From: Macrotrachela quadricornifera
Taxonomy: Eukaryota; Rotifera; Eurotatoria; Philodinida; Philodinidae
Reading direction: 5' to 3'
Length of the DNA stretch: 64,000 nt
Assembly (NCBI GenBank): GCA_022393335.1
Contig: JAJEKB010021013.1
Span: 349,522-413,521, forward strand
This document shows positions 46,505 through 58,533 of this stretch, piece after piece. Made by a program: the position numbers and the translations under genes. The notes beneath the pieces were generated by a model. That model had not been told where the DNA came from and did not search any database. It saw only the letters and a program-made list of their open reading frames with translations. Position 1 is the stretch's first letter; the number at the start of each line of letters is the position of its first letter.

Positions 46505-47915
46505 TTCTTTATAAGAATCAAAAATTAAACTATTGAAAAAGACATTAATCTCTTTCAAAGCTATAATTAGATACAAATATCGAACTGTATTATGTAATCA
46601 ATAAAAGAACTTTCTGTTGTTCGTGTCGAATCAATCTATTAGAAATAAATAAGAGATCAACATTAAATATGAATTTTATCTTTCGGTTATATTATAATCA
46701 TCTTATAAATAATTTTAATAAGCTTTATCGTTATGTAGAAATATATTATAAACTATTCAGAAACTCTTTAAACATATATCGTTGAAACAAATATTTTCAA
46801 ATATAGTGTCTCAGAGTTTAATCAAGGGTTTCTAATATGTAGGAATCTTAATTGCCTAGTTTTTCTTGCTCTTGATACTCAGGAAAACTCATATAAACAT
46901 TTTTTTCAATATTCCCTCGTCACTATAAAAGTGCACACCATAAAGTTTGACCTTTGTAAGTTAGATGAAAAGGAAAAGCCCGAAAAAAGTAGATTTAAAA
47001 GTTCTACTCACTATTTTCTTCGAAAATATACATAAATTTCAACTAGATATTTATTAATGTCAATTAACTGGATATAACTTTAATGAAAAACTCTATCCTA
47101 AATAGTGATTGTTTAGAAATAGTATAGAGCATTTACCGTTAAATAAGATGCGAGAATAATAAAATTTGAATACGAATGAATAAATACAGTATCTGTGAAT
47201 CTCAACGAAAAGAAAACAACTAAACAAGATAAATAAAAAGGTACACATTTTTATCTCTCACTTATTGCTGTGATCACTGATGTATGAAAAGCCTAACATT
47301 ACATGAATAAAAATAAAAAAAAAGTCAATAATACGATAAAAGAATGCATAAGCAACACGTTTTATTTCTTACATACATTAATTTATGATGAATTATATGT
47401 GATTTATTAATAAGAATAGTTCAAATTCGAAAATTGAAAAATTTAAATCGACCAATCGAAGATTAATAATGGTTGTATACACAATACATATCGCAGAATT
47501 TAAAATGCTTAATTATGATATCATACAACTAGTTTTTTTTCTTTTCTTCGAATGCTTATAAAAAAAAAATAAGACTGAATCATCGCATAAAAAAACACAA
47601 ATACATATTTCTATCTTGCTTATTATTTACGTGTTGAGGTTTAACTCGAATATTACAGAAGTAAAATATTTGGTTTTTCATTGCGATAATATTCACAAGA
47701 CAGAAATGCTTTGCCTTCAATTACCTAACATATAAATCATGTCGACGAACGTCAACCATGAAATACCAGCATGATCAAGCTGGGCTGTTTTAGCGACAAA
47801 GCTTAACTAATTATCTCGCGTTATGATAAAGTTTCAAATGACTCTTTCGTTCTATTTATGATAAGAAAGTAGTACATAATAAACAACACTGATACATCAT
47901 AGAAGAAAATAAAAG
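46505..47915. other. AT-rich spacer, nothing supported
   Basis: No frame with a domain, RNA gene or clear repeat was found between the Helitron and the minus-strand GPCR gene. Confidence 0.4.
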
Positions 47916-48944
47916 TTATTTCTTGTTAACGATCACAGTGGTTGATCTATTCTTATTTATTGTTGGTGCTGTGATTGTTGGAATAGGTTGTGCTACTTGC
48001 CAACATTTAATATATGTCGAAAGTAATTTTTTAAAAAAGTTATTTCTTAACGATTTTGACGAACTGAAATAAATGTAGAAACTGGCGGCAAAATTTAAAT
48101 AAAACAGAAAATTAGTCACTGTTGTACAAAGATTTTCTTGTGCCATTCTTAAAGAAGTCTTTTGTATTTGATTTGTTATTGCATTGTACAAACTATTTAT
48201 TGTATAAGGTATTGTTGATATGCTAATTAAACATATTTGTAATAGTAACATTCTTGTTAGTCGATATTCTTGATGTTGATTTGTTGATAAACGTTGTTGT
48301 TGAGGTCCGATGTTTCGTCGATGGATTTTATGCATATTTCTCCATGTTAAAAATCCAAATACAATAAAAATTACTAATGGTAATAAATTATAGAGAATTA
48401 AAATAATAAAATAATTTAAATAATAACCATAAATTGTCGATAAATTAGTACAAGTAGTTTGATTTGTTGCAGTTGGATAAATGTTAACCATTATGACAAT
48501 TGGTAAACCATGTAAAGACCAGAAAATAAGTGTTGCGATACATAACAATCGTGCTGTTGATATTTTACTCAGTTGTCGAAAACGAACTTCACGACAACTG
48601 ATTAAATATCGATCGATAGTCGCCCAACTGACATATGTCAACGATGTTAATATAGAAACATGACCTAAATATTGTCGTGATTTACAGAAAAATAAGCTTG
48701 TTTTTGTTAAATCATATTGTAAACCGATTAAAATACGTAATAAAAGTGGAAAAATAATTGCAATTAAACTTGATATTGATGCACTAAGTAAATACAATTG
48801 ACATGGACTAGGTGGAAATAATTTTTTCGATAAAAACATTAGAATATTTAAACAATTTCCAATAAATCCGAAAATACAGAGTGGAATGCCAAAGTAAATT
48901 GTAAATTGTTGAGATATCAACGTTAGAGATGCAACCGATGACAT
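47916..48944 (-). CDS. Rhodopsin-like (class A, peptide-receptor-like) GPCR
   Basis: A single exon from ATG 48944 encodes 342 residues. Seven hydrophobic segments are clear. TM1 holds GNCLNILMF (the conserved GN). The TM3 end has SWATIDRYLISC, a good DRY box (DRY). TM4 has the conserved W (LIFWSLHGLP). Extracellular loop 2 has an NQT sequon and Cys, pairing with the Cys in SLFFCKSRQY before TM3. TM7 reads NFLFYLNFAASFYIYFSSS, a modified NPxxY. The layout resembles FMRFamide/neuropeptide-type receptors seen in large numbers in bdelloids; the ligand is unknown. It is a better class A match than the receptor at 33296-34324. A large palindrome sits immediately upstream, in the promoter zone. Confidence 0.85.
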   Translation of the reverse strand: MSSVASLTLISQQFTIYFGIPLCIFGFIGNCLNILMFLSKKLFPPSPCQLYLLSASISSLIAIIFPLLLRILIGLQYDLTKTSLFFCKSRQYLGHVSILTSLTYVSWATIDRYLISCREVRFRQLSKISTARLLCIATLIFWSLHGLPIVIMVNIYPTATNQTTCTNLSTIYGYYLNYFIILILYNLLPLVIFIVFGFLTWRNMHKIHRRNIGPQQQRLSTNQHQEYRLTRMLLLQICLISISTIPYTINSLYNAITNQIQKTSLRMAQENLCTTVTNFLFYLNFAASFYIYFSSSKSLRNNFFKKLLSTYIKCWQVAQPIPTITAPTINKNRSTTVIVNKK

Positions 48945-48987
48945 GTTTTGTTTTTCTTTTATATTGAACTCTCAACGAAGTTTCTTA

Positions 48988-49270
48988 TATTTATATATTT
49001 TATTATTCAAATCTAATACATAATTTTTCTGCAATACTGTTGCTGACAGAAAAAAGAAAGGTGATGCCGGCAGCACCGATAATTAAAATATTTAATTAGA
49101 TAAGGTGTTTGATATCAGAATCAAAAATATATTCCTACGGCTTTGACGTCAAACATCTTATCTAATTAACTATTTTAATTATTAATACTGATGGCATTAC
49201 CTTTCTTTTTTCTGTCAAAAACAGTTTTGTAGAAAAATGATGTATTACCTGTAAATAATAAAATATAAAT
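48988..49270. mobile_element. ~283-bp palindromic element upstream of the GPCR gene
   Basis: Arms of about 110 bp can be aligned from both outer ends: TAATACATAATTTTTCTGC on the left against TAATACATCATTTTTCTAC on the right, then GACAGAAAAAAGAAAGGTRATGCC and TAATTAAAATATTTAATTAG. A short central loop lies around 49125-49155. There is no coding. It starts 44 bp upstream of the minus-strand GPCR ATG. Confidence 0.75.
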
Positions 49271-49710
49271 ATGAGTAAATTCTTTTACAGTTCAGTGTAA
49301 AAGAAAAAAGAGGAATATTTTAGGAACATTTAGGTCCAATAAAAAAAGTCAAGATAGATTTTGATCGAACGTTCAGCAAATGTTCAACATAATCATAATA
49401 ATCATTCCTAAAAAATTTCAGCCTAATCGGTTAAACTTTTCCTTCATGAAGCACCTTGCATCTTAAATAGGCAAAAATGAATCCTAGAGTAAATGGTGTA
49501 GACTTTCGTTCCTGGTTATTTGGTTTAGATTCAGAGCCATTTTTTGAGGGCAACTAACAATCACTAAGAGCTACCAAATTGGAAAGACAAGAGAGTACGG
49601 AAAATCTGCTGTCTTAACAATGTGACGCATACAGTGCGTTATTTTTGTGAGAAACCTCAAGATTTGGATTTGTAGAACCTGCTTAGAAATCTTACAAGAT
49701 AGTTGTACAC
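49271..49710. other. Short spacer, nothing supported
   Basis: Non-coding and AT-rich, with no recognisable signal. Confidence 0.35.
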
Positions 49711-50505
49711 GGTTGGAAATAATATTATTCTAGAGGATATCGCCTATAATTTCCAATAGAAAAGATAAGAAATTTTATATCAAATGAAAATGAGTCAAAA
49801 ATGTGGTTTATTGATATTGAATAGTAAGGATTACGCAAAATTTTTAATATCGAACTTAAAATACTTGAAGTAATTTTAGAATTTTTTTTGTGATAGAAAA
49901 GTAAGGTATCAGTAATTCAAAAATGAAACAATGTGTTTTTCTTGTATATTTTTACATGATTCGATATATCTCGTCGAGTTCTACAAAGCTGTATAGATGA
50001 AAAAATGTTTAAACAGAATTGTTGCATTAAAACTTACTGAAAACTGTCTAGAGAATGTGGCAAAACAACACGCATTATTGACATTTTTTATAAAAAAAAA
50101 TGTTTTTTTTACACTAAATTCATTTGTTTTTCGTTAATATCCTTACGTAAGATGTTTGAAAACATACGCATTCAATGCAGTTTTTCACACTCTAATGGAA
50201 TGAGTATATTTTGAAACGTCTGAGACGGTAAAAATAATCAAAAAAGGGCTAATTTTATTGAAAATTTCAGTGTTTTTCTTCCATATCAAAAGTATGATTT
50301 TTTTAAATGTTTTTTTAAGATTTTTCAAACAATTTTTCGTATATACAGTTTTGTAGAGTTCGACAAGGTTATCGAACCACGTAAAAATATCCAAGAAGAA
50401 CACATTACTCCATTTTTGAATCACTAATACCTTACTTTTCTATCACAAAAAAAAGTCTTCAATTTCTTCAAGTATTTTACGTTCGATAGTATATTATTTC
50501 CAACC
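49711..50505. mobile_element. ~795-bp inverted-repeat element with an interrupted left arm
   Basis: GGTTGGAAATAATAT at 49711 matches the inverse end at 50505. After it the right arm continues directly into ATCGAACGTAAAATACTTGA, then GATAGAAAAGTAAGGTATTAGTGATTCAAAAATG. The left arm carries about 120 bp of extra sequence first and resumes near 49845. The arms then match for roughly 170 bp. The frame at 50185-50424 is an artefact. Confidence 0.7.
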
Positions 50506-51041
50506 ATCTATGACACTATTATTATTACATCTACCACCTAGTCAACATCCTTGGACAGATCAAAATCTGGATTGTTGTTTAGTTTAAATCCTTATAATAA
50601 ACAATTGAATTAATCAACAGAAATCTGGCAAATTTTACCAGTTCCGCGACCCCTATCTTTATGGATGACAGTGAGAGAATATAGGTTGCCGCGTGACAAA
50701 CAGTGTTGCTATTTTGAGACCATAAAAAAGAAAACGCAATAAGTTGTAAAAAAAGAAGAGAAAGAAATATTTTTTAAATAGGATCAACTAAACGATGAAG
50801 AGCGAGCGAATCGAATAAAAATATTTACACTTGCTATTGTATTGATAGGAAAAAAAACTGTGTTGTTTATAATGATGGCGTCTTACACACAAAAAACTAT
50901 TTTGCCTTTTCAAAAGTTAAACACGTAAATTACTCATTATAATTCTTTCATTTAGATTATTTAGACAAGATCGAGAACTATACTTAAAACGAACATAAGT
51001 GTGAAGAATCTATATATACATCTTCCGTTAAAAAAGTGAAT
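50506..51041. other. Upstream region of the ART-TPR gene
   Basis: AT-rich, with no assigned promoter element. Nothing else is supported. Confidence 0.35.
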
Positions 51042-53308
51042 ATGGAACGTAACCTCTGCACGACATCAAATGGGATCTTAGAACGCCGACGAAATGTAGA
51101 AAATTTCATTTTAATATGGCTTGCAGCGTCAGATGAGCAAAGAGAAGAGGTTGTTTCCTTATTCATCCCCTTTCGTCATCTGATTAATACAATAGAGGCT
51201 ATTTTTGATCCAAATCAATGTCTTGACTTTATTCGTAGTATTAAGAATGAACAGGTGTTTCTTATTATTTCTGATCCAGTATGCGAAAATACCATTTCTC
51301 GTTTTCATGCATTACTTCAACTCAATTCGATATATATCTTCTCTTTTGAGAATCGATTACAATCCTATGAACATTTAATTTTACGTTATGAAAAGCTAAA
51401 AGGCTGTTTTACGACTATTGCATCAATTTGTCAATGTATAGAACGGGATACGAGGCGAGCTGAAAATAATATTACACCAATGAGTGTGATCGATTTGAAA
51501 TCGCTCCCACCATCATTTATGTATTCAAAATTCTTTCAAGAGATTCTCGTTAACACCGATTGGAAAACTGAACTGGCAAAAAATAAATTTATTGAATTCT
51601 GTCGTAAGGAATATGTCGATAATCCTGAACAATTGCGAATTATCGATGAATTTGGTCAGAAGTATAACAATTATACGCCTGCCTCATGGTATTCTAGAGA
51701 TTGTTTTCTTTACAAAATATTGAATAAAGCTCTTCGAATACTGGATTTGGACGCTCTATGGGTAATGGGCTTTTACATACGCGATCTAACTCGTCAAGTA
51801 GTAGAAAGATGCTCAACCACGCCGAGAACTACGAATCTTGTTCTCTATCGTGGACAAGAGTAAGTTATCTCCTCTAGACTCTATTTTGATCGGCTAATAA
51901 GTAAGGAGATTTGCTACAAATGTTGCAAATTTTTGAATTTTTTCACTCGTTCAATTGTCTTTCGAATGTTTTTATATTAACAAAGAAAATCGATGTAGTG
52001 GAAATTTTCATCCAAGTAGTTTGAACTTCGTTTGTCTTTTGCAGGATGTTAAATGATGATTTCAAGAAATTGAAAAATAGTGAAGGTGGTCTCTTCTCAT
52101 TCACTAGTTTTATTTCGACGACTGTTGATCGAACAGTAGCTTTATTCTTTATTAGTGAAGGACAAAACACTTCTGTAGGATACCAAGCCGTTCTCTTTGA
52201 AATAGATGCCAGTGATTCCAAGCATTCTGCACCATTTACTTCACTCGATGGGCTCAGTTATTATCCATCCGAACAAGAATATCTCTTCTCCACACATACT
52301 GTTTTTAGAATTGGAAATAGTGTACAAATAACAAATGGAGTTTGGCAAGTGAATTTGTAAGTTATTTAACTCTCATGTTTTTATTGTTTTCTTCTACAAT
52401 CATCCAGATTTAAATTATTTCTCATGTATTAATGTAGGAAACTGACGACTGATGATACAGATGCAGATTTACGTCTCCTCACTGAGCGTGTTCGACGCGA
52501 CGTTATAGGTACACAAGGGCAACTTCGACTTGAGAAATTAATGTTTATGATGGGTGAATGGGAGAAAGCGAGAGGACTTTACGAAGGATTACTGCAGAGA
52601 ACGCCTCCGGAAGATACAGAAAAACTTGCTCTTTTTCATCATGATCTGGCTAACATTTATAAAGAACAAGGTGATTTAGAACGATCAATTACTTATTTTC
52701 AAAAGTCACTCGAATTGAGGTTGACATATCTCTCGGAAAACGATCCTAAACTAGCAAAAATATATTCCAATATGGGTGTTACTCTCAAAGCTCAAGGTAA
52801 ACTCGATGAAGCTATGAAAAATTATCAACGAAGTCTTCAGCTAGATCTCCAAGTATCTCAACCTGATCAAGAACATATTGCAAAAAACTATGCCCATATT
52901 GGTGCTGTTCTTGTAGAACAAAATGACTTCATCAGAGCTCGAGAGAATTTTGAAAAAGCTTTACAAATCCAACTCAGCTGTCTACCACCTACTCATCCTC
53001 AATTGGCAATTACATATAACTATCTATACAGCGTCCATCATAAACTTGATGATCATCCGACGGCTTTGACTTATGCAAAAATGTGTCTGAACATTAATCA
53101 AAAATCATTGCCATCTCATAGTTTTCGTATCGCTAATGCTCATCATAATGTAGCAGTATGTTTGTACAAACTAGGTGAGCATAATGATGCTCTCCAGCAT
53201 CAAGAACAAGCAGTCGAACTTGCTCACCATACGCTTTCGCTGGATCACCCAAAAATGAAAATGTTCCAAGCTCAGCTCGATTTTATTCGTTCGAGAACGT
53301 CCAAATAA
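51042..53308 (+). CDS. Arginine-type ADP-ribosyltransferase fused to TPR (kinesin-light-chain-like) repeats
   Basis: Exons 51042-51859, 52045-52356 and 52438-53308 join in phase (GA|G, TT|G) to 2001 nt, 666 residues. The start is the first ATG; a GTG two codons earlier is ignored. Residues 1-200 form a domain I do not recognise (ends near CQCIERDTRRAE). The ART fold follows, with the R-S-E signature of arginine-specific enzymes: LVLYRGQE (Arg ~270), FTSFISTTVDR (STT 297-299) and SEQEYLF (ExE 349-351). These residues should bind NAD and transfer ADP-ribose to a protein. From about 412 to 660 run five to six TPRs of 42 residues (LANIYKEQGDLERSITYFQKSLEL, IYSNMGVTLKAQGKLDEAM), a protein-binding scaffold likely to choose targets. 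No signal peptide, so probably cytosolic. Introns are 185 and 81 bp. AATAAA overlaps the stop. Confidence 0.9.
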
Positions 53309-56300
53309 AAAACAGGCCTTATTCACCTTATCTTTTCTTAGTAGTCTGTCATTCTGTACACTTGTCAACAAAAAATTGATATTAGTAATATCACCCTAGC
53401 ACGATGACTCGTCGAAAGAACGTTACTTGTCTGCCACTGACATATTCTGATCGAATTCGAAAGCAAAACCTTTTGTTTTCATTTTACTAATTTATTGAAT
53501 TCATTTCATAAGAATTCATCGTATTGATTATATAATAAATTTGTTATTATGTCAATGATAACGTATTCTAATAAATGAAATGAATTCAAGATTTTACTAT
53601 CTACCTTTCAAATATGAAAGCTAATAGACAAGTGCATAGTTTTTTTGTAGTTCTTGTAAATCTTTTTATGAATATTAGTTATATACTTTGCTCTATGATT
53701 AAAAAAAGTGTTCTAGTTATTTAAGTTGGTGAAGTAGAACAATCTTTTCAAAGAGGATGAGGGTGAGGCTAGCTTGAGTATTATACATATATTTAAGAAA
53801 CGCTATAATCCAGATGTCAACTTTTCTTAAGGGTCGTCATCAGATAGCTTGAAACTAAGTTCCCATTATTAGTTTCACATCAGCTATGACGATTAACGAA
53901 TGGCTTATCTATTTGGATACATGACGATTCAAACAAAGATAAATCTACCATGTTACAATACAAATTGAGGGTGAGTCGAGCAACGATTATCGCGATTTTG
54001 TCCTTGCTAAAGAATTCATTAGATGGCTTTGACTACCTAACTATTCGAATAATCAGAGAGCGATCACAAATATATTACTTAATTTATAACGTGTAATAAA
54101 TCTATAGAGGAAGAAGTTTTTTTTTTCAGGAAGAGGCTAGTAATGTAATATCACTATATTAGAATTTATTCAAAAAACATTTCCAAAGATAGTTGAATGA
54201 AAAATGAGGTACAAAAGGAACAAGAGACATTTGAAGTTATTGTGATCGAGTCTGAGGATGTCGGCGTACCAATTCGTTTGTTTGATTCTCACTGTTTCGA
54301 TTTCCAATAAATAAGTCTGGTATGTGCTCAAATATTTGACTGAATAATTGATGAATATCTTTTTTATATGTGGGAAGTCATCCTTCATATGTATAATGAG
54401 ATTGATATACAATTTGGATATTTGATCAAGTTGGGTTTTGACTAAAATATCAATAACTTCCATTTTGGTGTTCATATCAATGTTGTTGCGAGTCGTGAGG
54501 CTATTCGATATTTAGGAACAGTTGGTTTGTATAATAGTTCACGGCGTATTGTAACATATTTATTTTCATTATGAATCATTCCCTTGACTGTAGTGAGAGT
54601 CACATGAAAAAAAAAGTTTGTGTGTGCGACAGGGCCAAAAAAACATGTAAAATATTAACGAACATATTTTTCGCAAGTACCTTCTATTAAGTTTTACGAA
54701 AGGTTTTCGAGATCGAGCAATCGAATGGCATAATCAGTTTTTCGGAATTTCCAAATATTTTTTTTCGACGAAAGAAAGGGCTTTTTAAGAAAATAATGAT
54801 TTTGTAATGAGGGAGTTTTCATTGAAATGCTGATTAGGAGACTATCGTGTGAATTAATGATGGTGATTCGGATTCTTCTAGTTGATCTTTGGTAGATCTT
54901 AACGGATAGACATGAGCAAAGAATAGAAGACAGCAAGTAAATCATTGCAGCTGAATTGGAGCTTTGAAAAGTAAGAAACGAGATAACATGCAACTTAATG
55001 TGGCTCATTAATAATGCGAATCATGAGGAGTATAAATTTGTTTCAAAAAAAAAGCAAATACAGATCACTGTTCAGTTATTTTCGTTATACGGCTTCTATT
55101 GCATTAGATGATTAAGTCTGGGAACTCAATCATTGGCAAACTTTTTACATCGGATTTTTAACTAATCAGACTGTATCTGTTTAAAATTTCAGCCAATGAA
55201 GTGCTTTTCAAAATCTAGCTTTCATCCAATCAGATTTTGAGAAACTCATGCATCTCAATATTCGGCATTCATAAAAAAATAATTCAGATGTCGCGGCGGT
55301 GTTTCATAAACTTAGAAATGGTGCACTTATTTAAAGATCTATGTGCTTTTACTTGTTTTTCTTTGATACTGCTGCAGAGAATTCTTTTGAGTTAGTGAAA
55401 CGTTAATGGGAATGGTTCTGAACATAAGACAATGAACTTGTGTAAAACTAGACTTCAGCATGGAAGCAGCTAGCCATGAGTGACGCCTCGTACGAGCGCC
55501 GACAAACGACTACTCGATATTTTGAGGAAGAAAATGAGGCGTTACATTGGTCTGAGCTGATATCATATAAAAAACCAAGAAGTTAAGAGTGGAGTGAAGT
55601 AGAGAAAACGATGATCGCCTCCGACCTATGTTCCACGTTTCGATACGAAAGTCTTAACATAAAGCTTAAAGACTGGTTTTTATAGAATAGCCGTCACTAA
55701 CAATCCGTGTATATGTGCACATGTATTCAGCATAGTTATCAGAGCAGAATTCAGTCGAGGGTTAAGCGAGTCGTAGCGACGAGCGTTACTTGTTTTTTTT
55801 TAATATGGTGTGATGCACATAGTATCGACTGAAAATTGATCAGAAAAATGCTTACGTTTCCTCATCCGTGAACTTCTATTATTACTTTCAGAGTATTATA
55901 GTTATTGATAGTGGCCTTTTATGTATTTTGAGTAGGCTTTCAATTTCTATTTCATGTATACATCCGTGACAATGCTTTCACAGAATATATAAGTAAGAAC
56001 ATGTCTCTAATGATGAAGCTAGAAAAAGGATGTTTCTGCTAAAAAAAGACAAAGCATAAAAAATCCTATATTTTTGATCGATTTTTACTGGAAATTCTAT
56101 AATTTAGAAAGCTAAATCCTATACGAAGACCTATATTTCTAAAAAATCATAATCTGAGCCTCGATTGATCTCATGTTATTCGACAGTTTCGGTTACTTAT
56201 TATGTGGAGATATATATATCCTCTATGTAGATGGGCACCTTTCTCGACTGACGGAATTAGTGGCTGAGCATGGAGCTTCTAAACCATTATATGAGTTCTT

Positions 56301-56518
56301 GTTTGCCAAAGTCTGGTTCAAAATAATTGATCCATTCTATTACTTTGTCGAGCTCAGACGTTGATAAACAGAACAAGAGCAGAACTAATTCATTATGCAA
56401 TTATTGTTTTGTGGAAACTGTCACGCAGTAATCAATTTCAGGAAAAAAATGAGAGTTATAAATGAATAAAAAGGTGAAATTCGTTTTGATGATTGTTTCG
56501 GTTACTTGTTTTCGTACA
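53309..56518. other. Long spacer with uncertain short frames
   Basis: The minus frame at 54170-54475 starts with ATG and reads KYLSTYQTYLLEIETVRIKQ in a gene-like way; a second minus frame at 54694-55008 does so less. I cannot name either, nor link them by splice sites, so neither is called as a gene. AACAAGTAACGCTCGTC near 55780-55796 (minus) also occurs at about 30675, hinting at shared repeat ends. Confidence 0.35.
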
Positions 56519-57088
56519 TTATTTTGGAATATCAGTCACATCATAACCACCAACGGATGTTAAATATCCATTTTCAAATTGTGTTAATTCGAATATTACA
56601 GCACCATTGAGAAATTCACCTTTATTATGAAGAGTACGTGTTCCTACATTGAATGTGTAGACGCCAGGCCGAAGGTAAACAATTGCTACCCGTGTTATGG
56701 GTATTACTGATACAACACTAGACAAAAAATACCCTCCATTGCTGTCAACTTCATAAGTATTAGAACCAACTCCATAATTAATTCTTTGGCCCGTATTAGG
56801 TATAAGTTTCTTTCCAATAATTAAATGATCATTCACCATAATTTGAACAAAATGACCTGTCTTTGAAGAAGTACTGCGAAGACTTGCTTGTACCATAATT
56901 TTGAACAATGTATTACGTGACACGTAGAATGCCTCATTGAGACCAGGCACATAAAGAAAATTTTCACTTGGTTAAACCTCAAAAACAGTTGTACTTTGAT
57001 ATTTCACAAAAACTTCATACAGTTGAACACTAGATGACGATGACGGTTTCTTAGCCGTTGAAAGAACTTTTGGTGCAGATATTGTATC
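56519..57088 (-). pseudogene. Terminal exon of an unknown family, broken by one nonsense codon
   Basis: After an acceptor TTGAAATTGTAG the minus strand is open through PSSSSSVQLYEVFVKYQSTTVFEV, then hits TAA at 56972-56974. The same frame then continues for 146 codons (PGLNEAFYVSRNTLFKIMVQASL, GHFVQIMVNDHLIIGKKL, PNTGQRINYGVGSNTYEVDSNG, VYLRPGVYTFNVGTRTL) to the stop at 56519. The latter part looks like a beta-sandwich of a secreted or surface protein. I associate it with uncharacterised bdelloid proteins but cannot give a function. No 5' exon was found, and a dispersed repeat sits just upstream, so the gene is probably dead. A single base error would be the alternative. Confidence 0.6.
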
Positions 57089-57343
57089 TACAATTTCAAG
57101 AATAAACAATTGTTAATGAAGCTTAATTAGCTCAAATAAAAAAAATGAGGACTCTTTCAAGTGTTTGCTTGCCAGTTTCGTTCAAAACCGTTTTGATAGA
57201 GACTTAAGGATACCACCATCTCTTTTAACGATTTTCAGATCTCAAAGATGGTAAGTTCGGTTTTGATGTTTTTTCAAAGGTCCGTATCTTTCAGAGAGAC
57301 TTATATATTAAACCTTGTTCGAATTGCCTGAAATTATATTTGG

Positions 57344-57834
57344 AGATACCTACGACCATATCTCAGAGGTAATTTTCAGCTTTTTCAAAAATCTCACTTT
57401 CTTTTTCTTTTTATAAAAAAAAATACGTAAAAGTTTTCTCCAAAACCAAATTTTTGACCTTTAAAGCTCTATAAATCATAATGGAGATCTCAGAAATGAA
57501 AACCGCCGATTTTATCTCTGGAGAATAGTTCAAAGTATCTATGGTAAAAATTTCAGTTCGATCGGACGAAGCTGAAGGAAGATTGCCGGTGCACAATTCA
57601 GTCCTATGCATGAAAAACTAGTTTTGAAAAAAACGAAAAATAACTTTAGCAATAGTCGGATTTTTTTTCAACATCTTTATGAACAAATTTTCAGGTAGAA
57701 ACCACTGAGTACCCGATAGCAGTTGAATGACAGGGCCGATCGATATACCAACACATCGTCTATCTGCAGCGCATATAAACAATAAAATTTATCCAAAAAC
57801 TTCGACAAAAAAAGATGGAGAGAGGTACCCTTAA
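57344..57834 (+). repeat. Dispersed repeat, copy B (partner at 14640-15189)
   Basis: Collinear with copy A from GATACCTACGACCATATCTC to GTACCCTTAA, including the shared core GAGAATAGTTCAAAGTATC and the shared 3' part CTATCTGCAGCGCATATAAA. It is shorter than copy A by about 60 bp. It lies upstream of the broken exon at 56519-57088. Confidence 0.75.
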
Positions 57835-58226
57835 GTCCTTCACAAAACAACTGAAAATATTTTCCACAGCAGCTTTATATATTACGCATGTACCTATCAA
57901 GTTTGATGCCCAAAAACTTCAGACAGGATCTACGATACAACTGAAAATTTTTCTGCGGGAGCGTAAATAGTGAAGTTTCAAATTCAAGTTTGACTATAGA
58001 ATTTCGATAGTTCATGTCAACAAACCTATTCACCCAAAACTTTAAGGTTGAGTTGTAACCGGTAGACCGGTACGAATCATACTGCATATTTTTGGTTCTA
58101 TCATAGTGAAATGTACCTTTCAGTGGGTCATGTCCATCGTCTCATCAAGTCATTACTGACATTACAATCATTTCATAATGGTTTTTTCTGTTTATTTCCA
58201 TAAGTTTTCTTCTTTTTCACTTATTA
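57835..58226. other. Short spacer, nothing supported
   Basis: The minus frame at 57875-58087 has no domain. No other signal. Confidence 0.35.
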
Positions 58227-58533
58227 CAAGGTCATTCAAAACTTTTCTCGTTCCGTAGAAAAATTGTTCGTTCTCCCTTATCGTAAACTCCAAAATGCTG
58301 AAACATTAGTATTTTATTCCTTGTAACATGGTGAATATTATTACGCAAGAATAAGATTTCAAGAATGTTACCCTATACATCTTCCCTATTTGTCAGGATA
58401 GAGAGCTGAAAATTTAGAATAATATTCGTCATGTTACAAGGAATAAAATACCAAAGTTTGAGCATTTTGAAGTTTACTATAAGGAAGAATGAACAATTTT
58501 TCTACGGCAGAAGAAGAGTTTTGAATCACCCTG
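58227..58533. mobile_element. 307-bp MITE, TA-flanked, CAGGGTGATTC-type ends
   Basis: Inverted arms of about 120 bp start CAAGGTCATTCAAAAC on the left and CAGGGTGATTCAAAAC (inverse of the right end). They share CCGTAGAAAAATTGTTC and TATTTTATTCCTTGTAACAT. TA flanks both ends (58225-58226 and 58534-58535). The ends and target site fit the Tc1/mariner superfamily. Non-coding. Confidence 0.8.

Noticed and set aside
54170..54475. 101-codon minus ORF as a gene
   Set aside because: It begins with ATG and looks somewhat gene-like, but no domain, splice partner or polyadenylation context supports it.
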